Of a DNA stretch of 64,000 bases, positions 11,901 to 24,993 are shown in pieces. Both the position numbers and the translations under genes were made by a program. The notes under the pieces were generated by a model. That model ran no database searches. It had not been told where the DNA came from and saw only the letters and a program-made list of their open reading frames with translations. Where the stretch lies: NCBI GenBank assembly GCA_902729315.2, contig LR746268.1, positions 4,147,501-4,211,500 on the forward strand, read 5' to 3'. Position 1 is the stretch's first letter. Each line of letters begins with the position of its first letter. The DNA comes from Spirodela intermedia (lineage: Eukaryota > Streptophyta > Magnoliopsida > Alismatales > Araceae).

Positions 11901-14900
11901 GTTTCATCACTACATCTCTCTTTTTAGGACCAATACCTGATGGTGCCAATGCTGTTGTGCAAGTTGAAGACACCGAGGAAGTAGATACTGCGCCAAATGG
12001 ATTGAAGCGCATTAGAGTGTTGAAAAGGGTCACTGAAGGCTTTCATATCCGTCCAGTGGTATGGTGGTGTAGTTTCTCCCCTAGTTTGCCTCAATCCTAT
12101 TGTCAAAATTCATTGATAGAAGTATTGTTACACAATGGATTAACTTACTGACTTGGTAAACTTAGATGCAAATTCATAATTCTCTTTTTATGAAAATGGT
12201 GCTTTATCATCCAGTTAAGTTTTTTTGAGTTTATGATTACTGTCACACTTTTGGCAGGAAGGTTACTTTTGAAGTGGGCTGTGTCGTTAAAAGATGCAGG
12301 ATTTGGCTGTAGTTTTAATGTCTAATACTGTGAAACCTAGTTCAGTTTGTCAAATTCGATCTGGTCAATTAACATCCCAGTGCAAATTTCCAACGTTGAG
12401 GAATTGAAACTTTTTAATGTTGATAATAAAAGTTGGATGCGACATCTTACTTGTAACAGAAGAAACTTCTTTTGCGAATAAAATTCACTGGAATAGAAAG
12501 TTTTTTTCAAGATATTGACAAATTTGGGAGAATTTGATAAACTTTTAGCTTTTATGTTCCAGACCTTATTACGATGATCGTGATATTTCAGAAATGTTTT
12601 TCAAATGCTTCTTCAAGAGGAACATGTTGCCTTAGTTATTACTTCTTCCGTAGATCACCATAAAATGGGAGTTTAATTGGTACACACCAAGCTGTCATAT
12701 CATCATATTTTAATGCTCTTTGTAGAGCTCCAATACACTGGTATTTTAATCCTCATATCACGTCATATGGTCAAAACATATGTGCATGCCAAAAACCCTT
12801 CATGTTTGAATGGCAGTATTTTCCTTAAATAGTGCCGTCAGAAAACGATTGGGTAATAAAAGATATGAAAACTGCATAGCCTTGTAAACTTTATCTATCG
12901 GCCCATACACATGTCAGTTTGTTCGTGTGAGTTCATAAATCCGCAAATTCGTCCTCGCATATATCTTTGAAACTCTCAAATATTCGCATTCCTGAAATAA
13001 CTATCATTCCATTGGAGCATAGTTATAACTTCTGGTATCTCGCTATTATTTCTCAACAATGACGTTTTATTATGCTTTAGAAGAATTAAATTTGTGCATG
13101 TATTCATACTTAGACTTTAATTGCATTCAAGCCAGATGATCATACTTTTATGAAAGTATGTTTAAAATAGAGAGTTTTGAAACCAGATTAACTAGTTGGA
13201 CTGCAGGGTAAATTTGCTCACTTGACGTGTTATTGGTTTAACTGGCCAGGGGTTTGACATTGAGAAGGATACGATCGTGATGAAGTCGGGCGAGAGAATA
13301 GGAGCTTCTGAGATTGGGTTACTTGCCACAGTGGGAATCATGACAGTGAAGGTGCGGATTAAGCTGTTTGGTGTGTTATTATCACTTTTTTTTTATTCTT
13401 TTTTAACCGACATCAAGTGGATGCAGGTCTACCCTACTCCGACTGTTGCAGTACTTTCCACTGGTGATGAGCTAGTAGAGCCAACAACTCAAAATCTAAG
13501 TAGAGGCCAGGTTCTCTATCATTCCCTTCCATTTGTAGCATTAAGTGAATGATATTAGGATTTTGGGGTCTGATTTTCCTCGTCTTACATTGCGCAATGC
13601 ATTTGACATCGTTAAGTTTTGATGCTTACTGATTCATTTGTAGATCAGAGACTCCAATCGTGCTATGCTGCTAGCATCTTCAGTACAGCAACAATGCAAA
13701 ATAGTTGACTTGGGCATTGCTCCCGACAGTGAACAGGACCTTGATAAAGTTCTGAATGGTGCCATCTCATCTGGGATTGATATACTTTTAACCTCTGGTG
13801 GTGTGTCTATGGGTGACAGGGACTTTGTGAAGCCTATTCTTGAAAGGAAAGGGACTGTTCACTTCAACAAGGTACATATAAATTGCCTTTTCTGTGTGCT
13901 CTGATTTATACTATACCCATCTCCCATTTCTTCCTGGACGACTTCTTGTGCTGTCAGAGATTTCTTCTTAAGCAGCGGTTACACAGATAAAAGGGCAGGC
14001 TGTTCCTTTTCTTGTTTGACTTCTAAGTCGTGAGAATTATGTTTATTGGTTTGCCAAGCTTAGAACGGCTGAGAAAATCAGCAGGATGTATCAACCATTC
14101 AATGCCAACTTTTGTAGGTACAGAACCTTATCTCAGAGTACATAGCGGAGAACTTCATAGAGTAGATAGCAGTGAGTCGCTGTCGGAGGCTGAGTTTTCA
14201 TAAAGGATAAAACTTGTCAGTTCCGTGATTCTGCTGTGTGACACATGTTCTGTCAATCTGTGTGACAGGTTTCTGTGATATTGGTCTATCTTTCTGTGAT
14301 ATTGTAAGTCCTTTGCTTAGTTCTAAGTCCTCGAAGTGCATATTTTCCAATGGTCTGTTGCATCTATTTCTTACATGTCGTTTCGTAGGAAGAATGCCTT
14401 TTGGGATTACCATTCATCATGCCATAGTATCCCACCTTTACTTAAGAGAGATTTGAAATTTTGGGTTTTGGCAAATAACCCTTTTGAATTTCCCTTCAGT
14501 AATCATTCTTTTCATCAGCCAGTTCGGCGTCCAATTATTTGTTACACAGAATTTTCGCATGAAAAGTAGCCTTTCTGAGGTTAGGTTCATGTGCTTTAAC
14601 ATCAGTGAGTTTTGATATTTCCAAAGATAACCTTTCTGCGGTTACCTTTTCTCTTTTACATTTTTTTTTTGTTGTTGTATCCTCTTTGGTAATCATCATT
14701 GGATTCCTTTCTGAATGGAAACTCCCCGATCTATTCCACGAAATTGGCAATTAGCTTAGGAGGCCGTAAACTTGATTTTCTTTTGTTTGCTCCTAGTTTG
14801 AATGTGTGATGATTGCTAACCTAATACACTAAATATGTGCTGGAACAGGTTTGTATGAAGCCTGGAAAGCCTCTAATTTTTGCTGAGATATCTGCTAAAA

Positions 14901-17900
14901 CAAGAGAGGGTAAAAGTTCTAAGAAGGTTCTTGCATTTGGTTTACCCGGAAATCCAGTGAGCTGTTTAGTTTGCTTCCATCTTTTTGTTGTCCCTGCAAT
15001 TCGTCATCTTTCTGGCTGGGCTAATCCTCACATGCAGAGGTAACTTCCTTGTTATGTATTATTCTATGCCTTTTACTGTTTTCTTGTAAGGTAGATAATA
15101 TTAGGATCGTTCCTTGTGTTGACTTGTAGCTACTGGTCGTAGAATTTTGTCCCTGTAGGCATTGCTTTCACGTAAAAAGATATGAATACCAAGTTAATAT
15201 TTGCATACCCGGTGATCATATTATTCAAATTTGAACGAGTCCATCGTCTGTCTGGATGTGGTGCTATCGTAGGCTTTTGTTGTATCACTACTTTTGAAAG
15301 GAATGTTTGATGACCCTAATGTCAAAGAAGCCTTCTTCTGCTGATCCCCTAAATTTCGGCACCAGTAAACAACGTATTTTCCCTGATTCAATGTTATTAT
15401 GGTATTCCAAGTAACAGTATTCAATAAAAAACAAGAGAGATGAAAGCAGTCGAAGGTGTATCTTACATTTACATCAAAGCCCCCTTTAATTAAAAATATA
15501 TTAGCCTTTTAAATAGACAATTTGAAGACATTCACAGAATTGCAACGATATTGTATTTATTGAGGAAACAACGCCAGAATCAGCAAAAAAGTGATGAGCC
15601 TGGGGAATTTCTTACAGCTATACTTAATCCCCTGAATGAATGAATAACAATTCAACTAGCCCTAAAGGTGTAGCATTACAAAAAATGTTCTTTAAATCAA
15701 TATGTGATCCAAGAAAAGAACCCCAAAAAAATCAGCAACGCCATGTTTTGGTATGTTTAAAAAAACATCTAGTTCTGAGATAATCTAGCAGGACGCCATG
15801 CCCAACTGCTTCCCGTCTGGCTTGGTTGGTTCCAACCAAAATCTCTGGACCCAAAAAACCTTGTTCTGCTCTAGTCGGTCCCTAGTTTGTTTTTCGAGAG
15901 AGAATTATGGAGGTGGATTCAAAACTAGGCCAGAGGTATAGCACCCTCTTGAATGCATGATAACGTGATGTAATAATACGTAGGGAGAGGCTAGCGTGAC
16001 TTTATTGCCAAAATGCATTGCCCGACAATAGATTATATCAAAGCATGGGTGCAACATCATCATGCACGATCTAGCAAGGATACTCTCTTTTGAAATATCA
16101 AACGAAGATCTTGAACTCAGAACCACTGATTTGTCATTTGCACTTAGCACAGAATAATCTAATCACGCGGAATATGTTTTTATCGTAGGAAGAGAAGGAA
16201 AATGTTTTCATAGTTCTATGCCGGTTTCATTCTTATCCTGTTTTCTCTTACTTTTATGCTGAATCTTGATGGAAGATACCCATCAACAGAGTTCAGGCTC
16301 GCACATCCCATCCTCTAAGGGCAGACCCAGGTCGCCCAGAGTTTCATCGTGCTGTAATTCGATGGGTAGCTGATGACGGATGCGGTCGTCCTGGGTGAGC
16401 GCTGTACTTGATGTCATGGATTTCTCTTTTCCCCGTTGGCTTGGGCAGAAAAATTCTGAAGGAAGAAATAATTTCCTGACTGCAGCTTTGTCGCTGAAAG
16501 CACAGGAAATCAAGCGAGCAGCCGCCTACTGAGCATGAAAACTGCCAACTCCTTGTTAGAGCTGCCTGCTACAGGGGGTGTGCTTGCACCTGGAACTCTG
16601 GTCTCTGCCATATTGATCTCAGATATTATTGGTTTTCCTCAGGAGAAGGTAGAAAAAGGCACGGGTTCTTTGCCACCCGCTTTTAGTCATACTGTCCAAA
16701 GGCATAGTGAGCATACAAAAGCGGAGCTTGGATCCCGTGGTGCAGAGGCTAACACATCCACAAAAGTTGCCATTCTTACTGTGAGTGACACTGTTGCCTC
16801 GGGTGGCGGCCCTGATAGAAGGTACTGAGTGATCGCCCCTTCTCAATTTATAAACATCACCTGAGTTTCCCCCCCTCCACAAATCAGATCTATTTCTATG
16901 AGTTGCACCATTGACACGAGATGGATTTTGGAAAAATCTATCACCGGTATGATTCAAGAATGAGACAGATGATCAGAAACATGCTGACCCTATTTTATTT
17001 GTGACTCGATTCTTTTTCCTCAGTTTAAGGCTTGCGCTGGGTCCTTATTCCTAGTCAGTCACCCAATCATCCTTAAGATGATAAGATTTGATGGCTGTAG
17101 ATTATAGCGTCAGATCAAGTATTCGAAATTTTTTATAAAAAAATTACTCTTCTCCCACGTTATCTCAAGGCATAATGTGTTCTCATTGCAAGTTTCTGAC
17201 CTAATTTTGTGCCAAGTTGATGGCCCAAAACACAGAAATTCTAAGCTTTGTTCTAAGAAGAAACTTGACTGTTGTCTGCTAAACTTTCCCTCCTCCCTTC
17301 ATGCTTCGGCAATCTCATGACACGGCCCATATGTTTTCCTCTGATTGAGTCTGGAGATACCTTCTGGTACAGTCTGTCTGTATGTATGTATGTATGTATG
17401 TTCAAGGGTGAATTCCTTGCTCAATGTGTTCGCCGGATGAATAGTGCCTTCAAAGCAAAAGCATGCATCCGGATACACCCCTTTGGATCTTTGTTTCAAA
17501 GGGGTCACTTTGTTGATGCTAAACCAAATATGGCTGAGTTTCTATTACTTTTTGCCTAAGAAGGCAATGCAGTAAATCTTGTACTCAGTGAACAAGGACT
17601 CCCTTTTCTGACTCCCTTTTTTTTCTCTGGAATTTGAGTAAATTTGTGATCCAATTGTTCATGAGGAAGTTTCCATCCGTTGCTCTCTTTGAATTCCAAG
17701 AATGGAATCACGTGATCTTCTTGCTGTTCTTTGGATTCCGCAGCGGCCCCAGAGCGGTTTCTGTGGTGAACTCCATGTCTGAAAGGCTCGGGGGAGCATC
17801 TGTAGTCGCGACTTGCGTGGTTCCAGATGAAACGGACAGAATCCAGAGCACTCTGCGGCAATGGTGTGATATCGACAAAGTCGACCTCGTCCTAACCCTA

Positions 17901-18613
17901 GGTGAGAACACTGCCAAAGCTTACGGCAAGTACCCACCAGATATCTCCTCCATCTCTCCCTTCTCACATTCTCTTCTTTATCTTTCTCTCCCCCCCTCTC
18001 GCTCCTTATTTTCCCAGGTGGGACTGGCTTCACTCCCAGAGACGTGACCCCGGAAGCCACAAAACCTCTGCTAGAAAAGGAAACTCCCGGCCTGCTGTTC
18101 GTCATGCTCCAGGAAAGCCTCAAGGTATCCCATCTTGCTTTCATCTTCAGGCTGAACGCAGTCTGTAAGATATGAGATCAGAGATCAATTTGAAAAACAG
18201 AAATTGAATTGAATCGAATCTGCTTTGCTGTGCCTAGGTCACCCCATCCGCGATGCTCTCCCGAGCGGCAGCTGGAATCAGAGGCTCGACGTTGGTGAGC
18301 CCTGCCGGGAAAAAAAAAGGGGAGAGAGGGGAGGGTCTTCCATTTGAGCGTCTCTGGGAGGGAGGAGCATCTTTTCGGACTGATTGATTGGCTTTGGGTG
18401 TTGCTGCAGATCATCAACATGCCGGGAAACCCTAACGCGGTGGCGGAGTGCATGGAAGCCCTCTCTCCGGCTCTGAAGCACGCCCTGCGGCAGCTGAAGG
18501 GGGAGAAGAGGGAGAAGCACCCGCGCCATGTCCCGCACGCCGAGTCGAAGCCGGCGGACGAGTGGGAGCGGAGTCTCACGGCGGCGCGCGGCGGGCCCGG
18601 CTGTTCTTGCTAA
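8962..18613 (+). CDS. CNX1: Molybdopterin molybdenumtransferase CNX1 (MoeA-MogA fusion)
   Basis: CNX1 catalyses the last two steps of molybdenum cofactor synthesis in the cytosol. The C-terminal G domain adenylates molybdopterin and the N-terminal E domain inserts molybdate. Thirteen exons join in frame to 660 residues, close to the roughly 670 of the Arabidopsis protein: 8962-9114, 10409-10535, 11928-12058, 13250-13351, 13427-13510, 13644-13871, 14849-15039, 16290-16394, 16486-16821, 17744-17901, 18018-18124, 18238-18294 and 18410-18613. All junctions are GT-AG. E-domain motifs include [25 protein letters not shown] (about residue 251) and GLPGNPVS. The MogA-like G domain begins near residue 465 with [13 protein letters not shown], then [18 protein letters not shown] and [16 protein letters not shown]. 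The C-terminus is the plant-type Cys-rich tail. The ATG at 8962 gives the expected MITSEEAL start. An upstream ORF overlaps it. Confidence 0.97.
15040..16289. other. Long CNX1 intron 7
   Basis: This 1,250-bp intron separates two exons of the E domain. On the minus strand it holds an 81-codon ORF (15905-16150). The region upstream of that ORF contains GGTTCTGAGTTCAAG, which faintly recalls the B box of tRNA-derived SINEs. No A box or poly-T/A tail was convincing, so no element is claimed. Confidence 0.4.
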
Positions 18614-19139
18614 GATCAGAGAGAATCCAATCCCCACCCCTTCTTCCTTTTTCTGTGGTCTGTTTGTTGTAGATGAGCGAAGAATCCATGAAAACTCGGA
18701 ACTTTCGTCTTTCTCCTGGTGGAAAAAATTATGTGGCTCAACATTTTATGCTCTCTCTCTCTCCCTCTCTCTCTCCATACTCGTCTATATGGGTTCGATT
18801 TTGATGCCCAAGTTTGAAGGAACAACGCAGCCGAGTTCGTGATCCAATCAGATCGTGGTATTGATAGTCCACCAGAATTTACGTTTAGACCCAGTCGGCC
18901 AAATTATCCCAATATTTTTTGCATAATGTTATGTATTAATTAAATTTTAATAATAGTATCAAGTGGGGCCCTTATCATGCCGGCCTTCCAAAAAGGAGAA
19001 ATTCTTCTTACGACTAGTACTGAAATCGGGGACATCCTCAATATTATCGATTATAAAATTATATAATATCATTGAAAATTTATTTTATATATCCCTAGCA
19101 AAGTTTAGTTTCAAAACAGGGTTCTAAAAAATTGAACTG
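18614..19139. other. CNX1 3' UTR and AT-rich spacer
   Basis: The CNX1 3' untranslated region starts here and includes a CT-rich run at about 18750-18775. From about 18870 the sequence turns AT-rich and shows no gene. Confidence 0.5.
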
Positions 19140-22100
19140 TTTTCGTGCATCGCTTTCTTCGCGTTCCCATCTTTGGAAGGGTCCGATTTCTCCCCGTCTA
19201 GCAGTGCGCCGTCAGCTCAGATTTCCTCTTTTTTCCTCTCTTCCTCTCGATACACTGGCCGGCATCACCTCAAGCACCCGCCGTCGGTCTGCGGAAGAGG
19301 CAAATCTCTCTCCCTTCTTTAGCGACGATTTCCTCTTTTCTGTTCAGAATGATCTCGTGATGGAACAAAGTATTGTCGATTTGTTTACTCCGTCTTCCTA
19401 ATGGATGGATGATTCCGTCTGTTTCGACGTTCCGCAGTGTCAATCGCTTTCAATTTCGCTTATTGCGGTGTATCGCGAAGGACGGGGTGTTGATGCGCAG
19501 AAGTGTTTGGTTTTCCTGGGGAGAGGATTATTTTCCCCTTTGAAAAGGGACGGGGGGTTCCGTGTCGCAGATGGTAATCGTTGGTTTTATTTCGTGCGCG
19601 ATGTTATTTGTTCAAAGGTTTTTGCGGGACTCTGAAACAGGCGATGGTCAACGTGCTGTATGATAGCGTACTCCCTTATTTTTTCTTTATATCCATCAAA
19701 CTGGGTTTTTGTGGGTCTTGCTTCCTTTGTTTCTTCTCCCTGTGTGGTTGCATTAGGGGGTGGGCGAGTTCCGTATCGCAAATGATAATCGTTGGTTTTA
19801 TGTTTGTTCCCGATGTTGTTCTTCCCAGTAATTTGGCCATTATAGTTTGTTCTAATGTACTGAGTCTTTGCTACGATTTTTGTGGGTTCTGATATATGAT
19901 AAAGGCGATGGTAAATTGCTGATTGATAACATGTTCTCTTATTTTTCTTTGTCCGTCAAACTTGGTTTTTTGCTTGTGTGGTTGCTTTGATTTCGCTTCC
20001 ATCGTTTCTTCTTCATGGCGGTGACGTAGCAGAAGCTGAAGAAGAAATCGGACATTGAATCCGTAGGGAACGAATTTCAGAATCCTTGAATCGTCAAGGA
20101 TAAAAAATAAGGTCCATTGAATCGACAAGGGTTTCCTTGAATCATCGAGGAGAGAGAGACAGAAGGATAAAAATAATTTTCCTGAGAAAAAAATCTTCTT
20201 CATCTCCGGCTAGTGTCCCTTAGAATGGGGAAAAAAGTTTGGATATCCTAAAAATAGGATCTTATAAGAAAATATCTGAAAAATAAAGATTTCCCTGGTA
20301 AAAGGTAGCAACTATAAATCTTACGAAAAAGATTCGCGTTCGGGCCCTATGGGTTACCTGAACAACTCTATTTGGCTCTTCCTTTTTTTATCCGTTAGGG
20401 CCTTCTGGGCAGCTGTTTTTGGGCCTCTCCCACTGCCGATAGATCTTTTCTATAACTCTAACCTGACTGAAGGGCAGAGTGTTTAATGCGGGGTAAACCC
20501 ACAATTCATTACTAACGAAAAGAGGTTGCTCTGTGCGTGATACAAGCATGGGATTAGAATCAAACTTCAAAGATATCCCCTGGATCAGTGCACCTGATGC
20601 CTCAGGTTGAGACTATGACTCGAGCTATGAAAAATTTCTGCCTTTGATATTCTTTTAAGGTTTAACTCATTAGGCTCTTGCTGAGTTACTCCTTTACCCT
20701 CTCGTTGGATTGTGCTGAAAATTCTTCTGGTGACCCAACAAAGCTTCAAACAAAATGAAAGTGGTTTCTAAAGTTTTCTTCAAACGTACTGTTCTGCTGA
20801 CGGATTAGAAAATATTTGTATCAATTCCGATCTGACCAATATGGACCTGAGATTCAGATCCTTAGCTATCTTAACATGGTAAGTGCTTTATTGAAACTGT
20901 GTTATCATACATCCAGCACCTTGATGATATCCCAATCAATCTGATGGTATCACATTCCGCAAACGATTTCACCCAATTCCTCTTTTTACCACAAAATAGT
21001 ATTTAACGTTAACTGTTGTGTCAATTTTCTTAATTCTGTAACCTTTTGGAAGTTTCTTTGTGGTCCATTTCTTGGAGAAGTTGGATTATATTTAGGCCAA
21101 ATCGTCTACAAGGACATTCCTAATCGTCATCGTTTTCTGTGTCAGATACAAGCAATAATTGACCATGAGCTTCAGATATGTATGCTCTTCTGTCCATTCA
21201 GCAAAAATCGCTTTTGGATGATGTCCTTTTGACAAAGAAACTTTCGGGGGGGGGGGTTAATTTCGTCCGATGTGACGAGGGATTCTGATATGTTTCTTCC
21301 CATTATGGAGGCTAAGAATTTCCATATTGAGCTCGTTTTACCTATGTTTTCAGTTCTGGAGAGGTAAATTTTTCGGTCACTCAGAACTCATGTTCACGGA
21401 ACTTTTGGTGTTCGTAATGATAGCTTTCTAAAGAATTTCAAATACCAATGGGCATCTGCCACTGGCGAATGGGTCAATAATTATCTTGGTCGTGAATGGC
21501 ATTGTAAACTGTCAAACCAAGCGGTACTGTAAAACTTAACAAGGAGCAGTCTAGATTGCGCGCCCCCCCCCACCTCGTCTTTCCCCTGCTTCTTTCTCAA
21601 AAGGGACTGCAGCTGCAGTCCTTGCTACCATATGAGCAACCTTCCGGCGAGTTCCTCACCTTTTTTTCTTATTGCTATTTTCAGCCGTGCAATGTCACTT
21701 CATATTTTTGCATTTTTCTGTGCTTTTGCAATTCTCTAGACCAGTGGCAAACACTGAGGCATCTAGAACATTGATTACTTTTGTACCTATGTGATCCGCA
21801 GCGTTGATTAATGCTGTAAGGTAGTGGACATCATTTTTTGTCTGCGTGGAGTAGAAAAAGAGAGAAGGAGATGCATTGCAGCTATTCACCAGCAGGTTCA
21901 TATCTTGACGAGGAGATAAAGTGGTGTTAATTCATCCAGACATTCTCGTTCATGGCCCTGAACAAGCTGAGATCAAAATAAAGTGAAAGTTAAGGTCTAA
22001 ATCAGTAAAATTGTGAAACTTGATGGACCTCTTTGGTGATCTTTGGGGATGTCCAGTGTCACAGAGTATCCATGGAGAAGAAGAATGAAGTAGAACATGA

Positions 22101-22594
22101 ATTTAAAAACGAGGAAAACAGTGGGTTTTGAAAGTCAGCTATTTGATTATGAGGCACCGGTAGTGCTGTCTTTTTTATAAAGTGGACAGCGCAAGAAATT
22201 CATAAATATGGTGACGCTTAGTGGCTCAAATGAATTTCTATAATATTTGAATGGAAGTTATAATTATTCTGGAATTTGCCCACTCCAAGATCCACGCAGG
22301 CTTCTGCCTTGGGATTTATTTGCTCACTTGCCTTGTATTTTCCGTCACTTTTGCCTACGATCCTTGTTCACTGCCGTCACCTAATTGTTCGAAGGTCGTA
22401 GCCTCATTGAAAATGTCTTAGCAAGCTATTCATAGTCCAGCGGATTTTCCAAAACTATACATAACCTCTCTAACTGAGCATTCACCTTTGTCTGGTCAAT
22501 GATTTTTGTCCGCTCGCTTCGCAGTCTATAATTTCTGTTGTCTCCTTATAGACATCGTAACCAAACTCTCAGAAAGATTTTCTCCCCATATGCA
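19140..22594 (+). other. Probable 5' leader and long intron of the RraA-like gene
   Basis: A GC-richer patch at about 19140-19340 stands out from AT-rich flanks and could be the noncoding first exon of the downstream gene. A strong acceptor (ATATGCAG) ends at 22595, 19 bases before the RraA-like ATG, so an intron almost certainly lies in the 5' UTR. The exact donor was not determined. ORFs in between are short and lack coding character. Confidence 0.45.
19560..19990 (+). repeat. Diverged tandem duplication in the leader intron
   Basis: CCGTGTCGCAGATGGTAATC at 19560 is repeated as CCGTATCGCAAATGATAATC at 19771. Both are followed by GTTGGTTTTAT. Further blocks (GCGATGGT near 19642 and 19906; CCATCAAACTGG and CCGTCAAACTTG; TGTGTGGTTGC) recur in the same order. 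The offset is 211 bases, widening to about 265 and then about 235 because of small insertions and deletions. It is noncoding. Confidence 0.75.
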
Positions 22595-22614
22595 GGAGGT
22601 GCAAAAGAAACGCC

Positions 22615-23112
22615 ATGGCCTTCGCTACAGCTGAGGCGTGCGACATCAACTCACACTTGATACAGAATGGAGAACTTCGGGCCCTCCAACCAATCTTCCA
22701 GATATATGGTCGGCGGCAGGTCTTCTCCGGTCAGATTGTGACCCTGAAGGTCTTCGAGGACAACGTTCTGGTGCGAGAATTCCTTGAGGAGAGAGGAAAC
22801 GGCAGAGTGCTCGTCGTTGACGGCGGCGGAAGCCTCCGCTGCGCTATTCTTGGCGGCAACCCTGTCCAGCAAGCGCAGAACAACGGGTGGGCAGGCATAA
22901 TAGTCAACGGGTGTGTGAGAGATGTTGATGAGATAAATGGGTGTGACATTGGAGTCAGGGCTCTCGCCTCGCACCCCATGAAGGCCAACAAGAGGGGAAT
23001 CGGCGAGCGGCATGTGCCCATACACATCGGCGGCACAAGGATTAACGATGGTGAGTGGCTCTACGCGGACACCGATGGGATCCTCATTTCAAAGGCAGAG
23101 CTGAGCGTTTGA
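22615..23112 (+). CDS. RraA-fold protein, putative HMG/CHA aldolase
   Basis: The single coding exon encodes 165 residues of the RraA family. Plant members are annotated as putative 4-hydroxy-4-methyl-2-oxoglutarate aldolases, or as homologues of the bacterial regulator of RNase E activity; their role in plants is unsettled. Visible family features are the N-terminal ATAEACDIN start, the long swivelling-domain motif VLVVDGGGSLRCAILGGN (about residues 62-80), NGWAGIIVNGCVRDVDEI (about 91-109) with the GxxRD active-site arginine and aspartate, and the closing DTDGILIS. Length is normal for the family. The ATG follows directly after a splice acceptor, so the gene has a 5'-UTR intron. No targeting peptide is evident, which suggests a cytosolic protein. 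Confidence 0.93.
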   Translation: MAFATAEACDINSHLIQNGELRALQPIFQIYGRRQVFSGQIVTLKVFEDNVLVREFLEERGNGRVLVVDGGGSLRCAILGGNPVQQAQNNGWAGIIVNGCVRDVDEINGCDIGVRALASHPMKANKRGIGERHVPIHIGGTRINDGEWLYADTDGILISKAELSV

Positions 23113-23422
23113 GTTCCTCCCGGAGGGGCTGCCCATAACATTTCCCTGGTGTTGCCTCTGCTCCATCGACTGCAAGAACGGGACGGATGATGGTTTGGCC
23201 TTCCACCGACCTATATGTATTCCACAACGGGAACACAGTTTCTATGGGCAGATTCAATAAGTAGGCTGTGTCGCATGTTGTCAGAAGTTCTTCAGAGGTA
23301 TTATTATTGTGTGATGTAGATACGATAAAAGGATATGGTAAACATTATAGTTCGAATTTATGGTATGGAGTTGTGGCTGTCGTCATGAGTAAAAGGAACA
23401 CGATGAAAGCGTGTTGTATTGA

Positions 23423-23428
23423 AATAAA
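23423..23428 (+). terminator. Candidate polyadenylation signal, RraA-like gene
   Basis: AATAAA lies 311 bases after the stop codon, in sequence that has turned AT-rich. It is the best match to a polyadenylation signal before the convergent PARN-like gene. Another weaker AT-rich site lies near 23255. Confidence 0.4.
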
Positions 23429-23585
23429 ACGTCTACTTGTTCATATACTTGGATCTAGTTTATTTTTATGTTCATGCAAACTATGATTGGGGACGAGGAT
23501 TGAAAAAATGTACGATTTACGGCATCACCGTAGCTCACCCCGAGGAGAATATACACCGTAGAAAACCTGGGAAGATTCTTCCTTT

Positions 23586-23616
<31 letters not shown>

Positions 23617-24121
23617 TGGGCATTCTGATTGCAGGGTTGAGATTATTAAAGACACCTTACCCTTGATTGGTTTTGGTTCTGCCCCCGGAGGCTCACATTT
23701 CATCCCGTGAAATCAGAGCTTGGGTGATGAAAGAATGATCCTGAGCAGTATGCCCAATAAAATGTAAATGTATTTGTATAGAGAGAGACAGAGAGAGAAA
23801 CGTGTACATTCTGAAACGTGTACATTCTCTAGATGAATGGGCTGTGATGATTGAAAAAGACTTTGGAGGGTTTTATGGAGGCTTACTGAGGTTTCTGATC
23901 CATTTGCCATGTTTCAATGGCCCAGACCTCTCAATTGACATAAAAAGTGTTTTTCTACGGGTGTCAACGGCCCAGGGCATGCTTGGGGCTTTCTATCTGC
24001 CCAGTTGAAGCTCGGAGATTTTTTTTAAAATAGGCTTACAGAAAACCTCAGAAAATAAGAATGTGGGTGGCCATGACCCCTTTGAAGCCGTAGCTCAGAC
24101 CAATCAACCCTCACAACAATT

Positions 24122-24155
<34 letters not shown>

Positions 24156-24993
24156 CTCCAGCCTTCCCAGAGAAGACACGTTGTAGATAGCATCATCACA
24201 ATCAATCCAGATGAACTTAGCCAGGTCGATGTCTGAGTCGAGCCTAGTTTTCTGTCCGGGGCTGAATCTGAGTTCCAAGGCCGCAAAATACAAACCTCTG
24301 TGGCTCCAGAGTTTCTGGCCCATGAACATTAAGATGAAGAAATAAAGTAAATTATTCTTCTAATCACCAAGGACATTTCTTTTTTCATTTTTTATCCGAT
24401 AATACTATAACTGATCGCCTTTGATTTCATATCTCCACCTGTCACAGAAAATTATTTGAACCTCTGATTGATGGGCAGAGGTGATCGGAAACAAGATCAA
24501 TGAATGCAACAGTTTTCTCACAAAATATGTCGAGGAAAGGAGAATTAAATATCGTATTTTCCCCCACACTATGGCATTTATCTCCAAAACCATCCGTACT
24601 ATGAACTCTGCAGGAAGGCAACTCAAATGCGACTTCTCCTCAAGATACCTCGAGGATAATCATGTTTTCATAAGATTGAGAGACAGAAGACACCAGCATG
24701 GGGCAACTCAAAATCATGTCTATAACTCTATTTTTGGTTCTTTGAAGAGAAATCGGAGTCAATTTCTACTTCATAATATTGATCAGATGGCAGAAGCCCT
24801 TGAGTTTGGTCTCCCGGAACCAAGATGAAGAAATTTCTCTTCTTTCTGCAGAAAACTGAAGGCCACCCTGAGTATTGGAGATTGCTATAACGACGGACTA
24901 AATATATCTCATCAACATATTAATCAGAGAAAAAATTTCGGCAGGTTACATATTCTGTCTCACTTGGGTTTACCCATGGGAAGCATCAATTGG
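23429..24993. other. Spacer between convergent genes
   Basis: This spacer holds a T-rich tract at about 23581-23615 and a GA run at 24125-24152, and presumably the 3' UTR of the PARN-like gene on the minus strand. The 115-codon plus-strand ORF at 24481-24828 and the minus ORFs at about 24104-24329 match no family I know. Confidence 0.4.

Noticed and set aside
15905-16150. 81-codon minus-strand ORF in CNX1 intron 7, with a possible SINE B box upstream
   Set aside because: No A box, no tail and no recognised protein family; intronic position and chance explain it.
24481-24828. 115-codon plus-strand ORF between the RraA-like and PARN-like genes
   Set aside because: No family resemblance, no splice context, and it lies in the likely 3' UTR of the PARN-like gene on the other strand.
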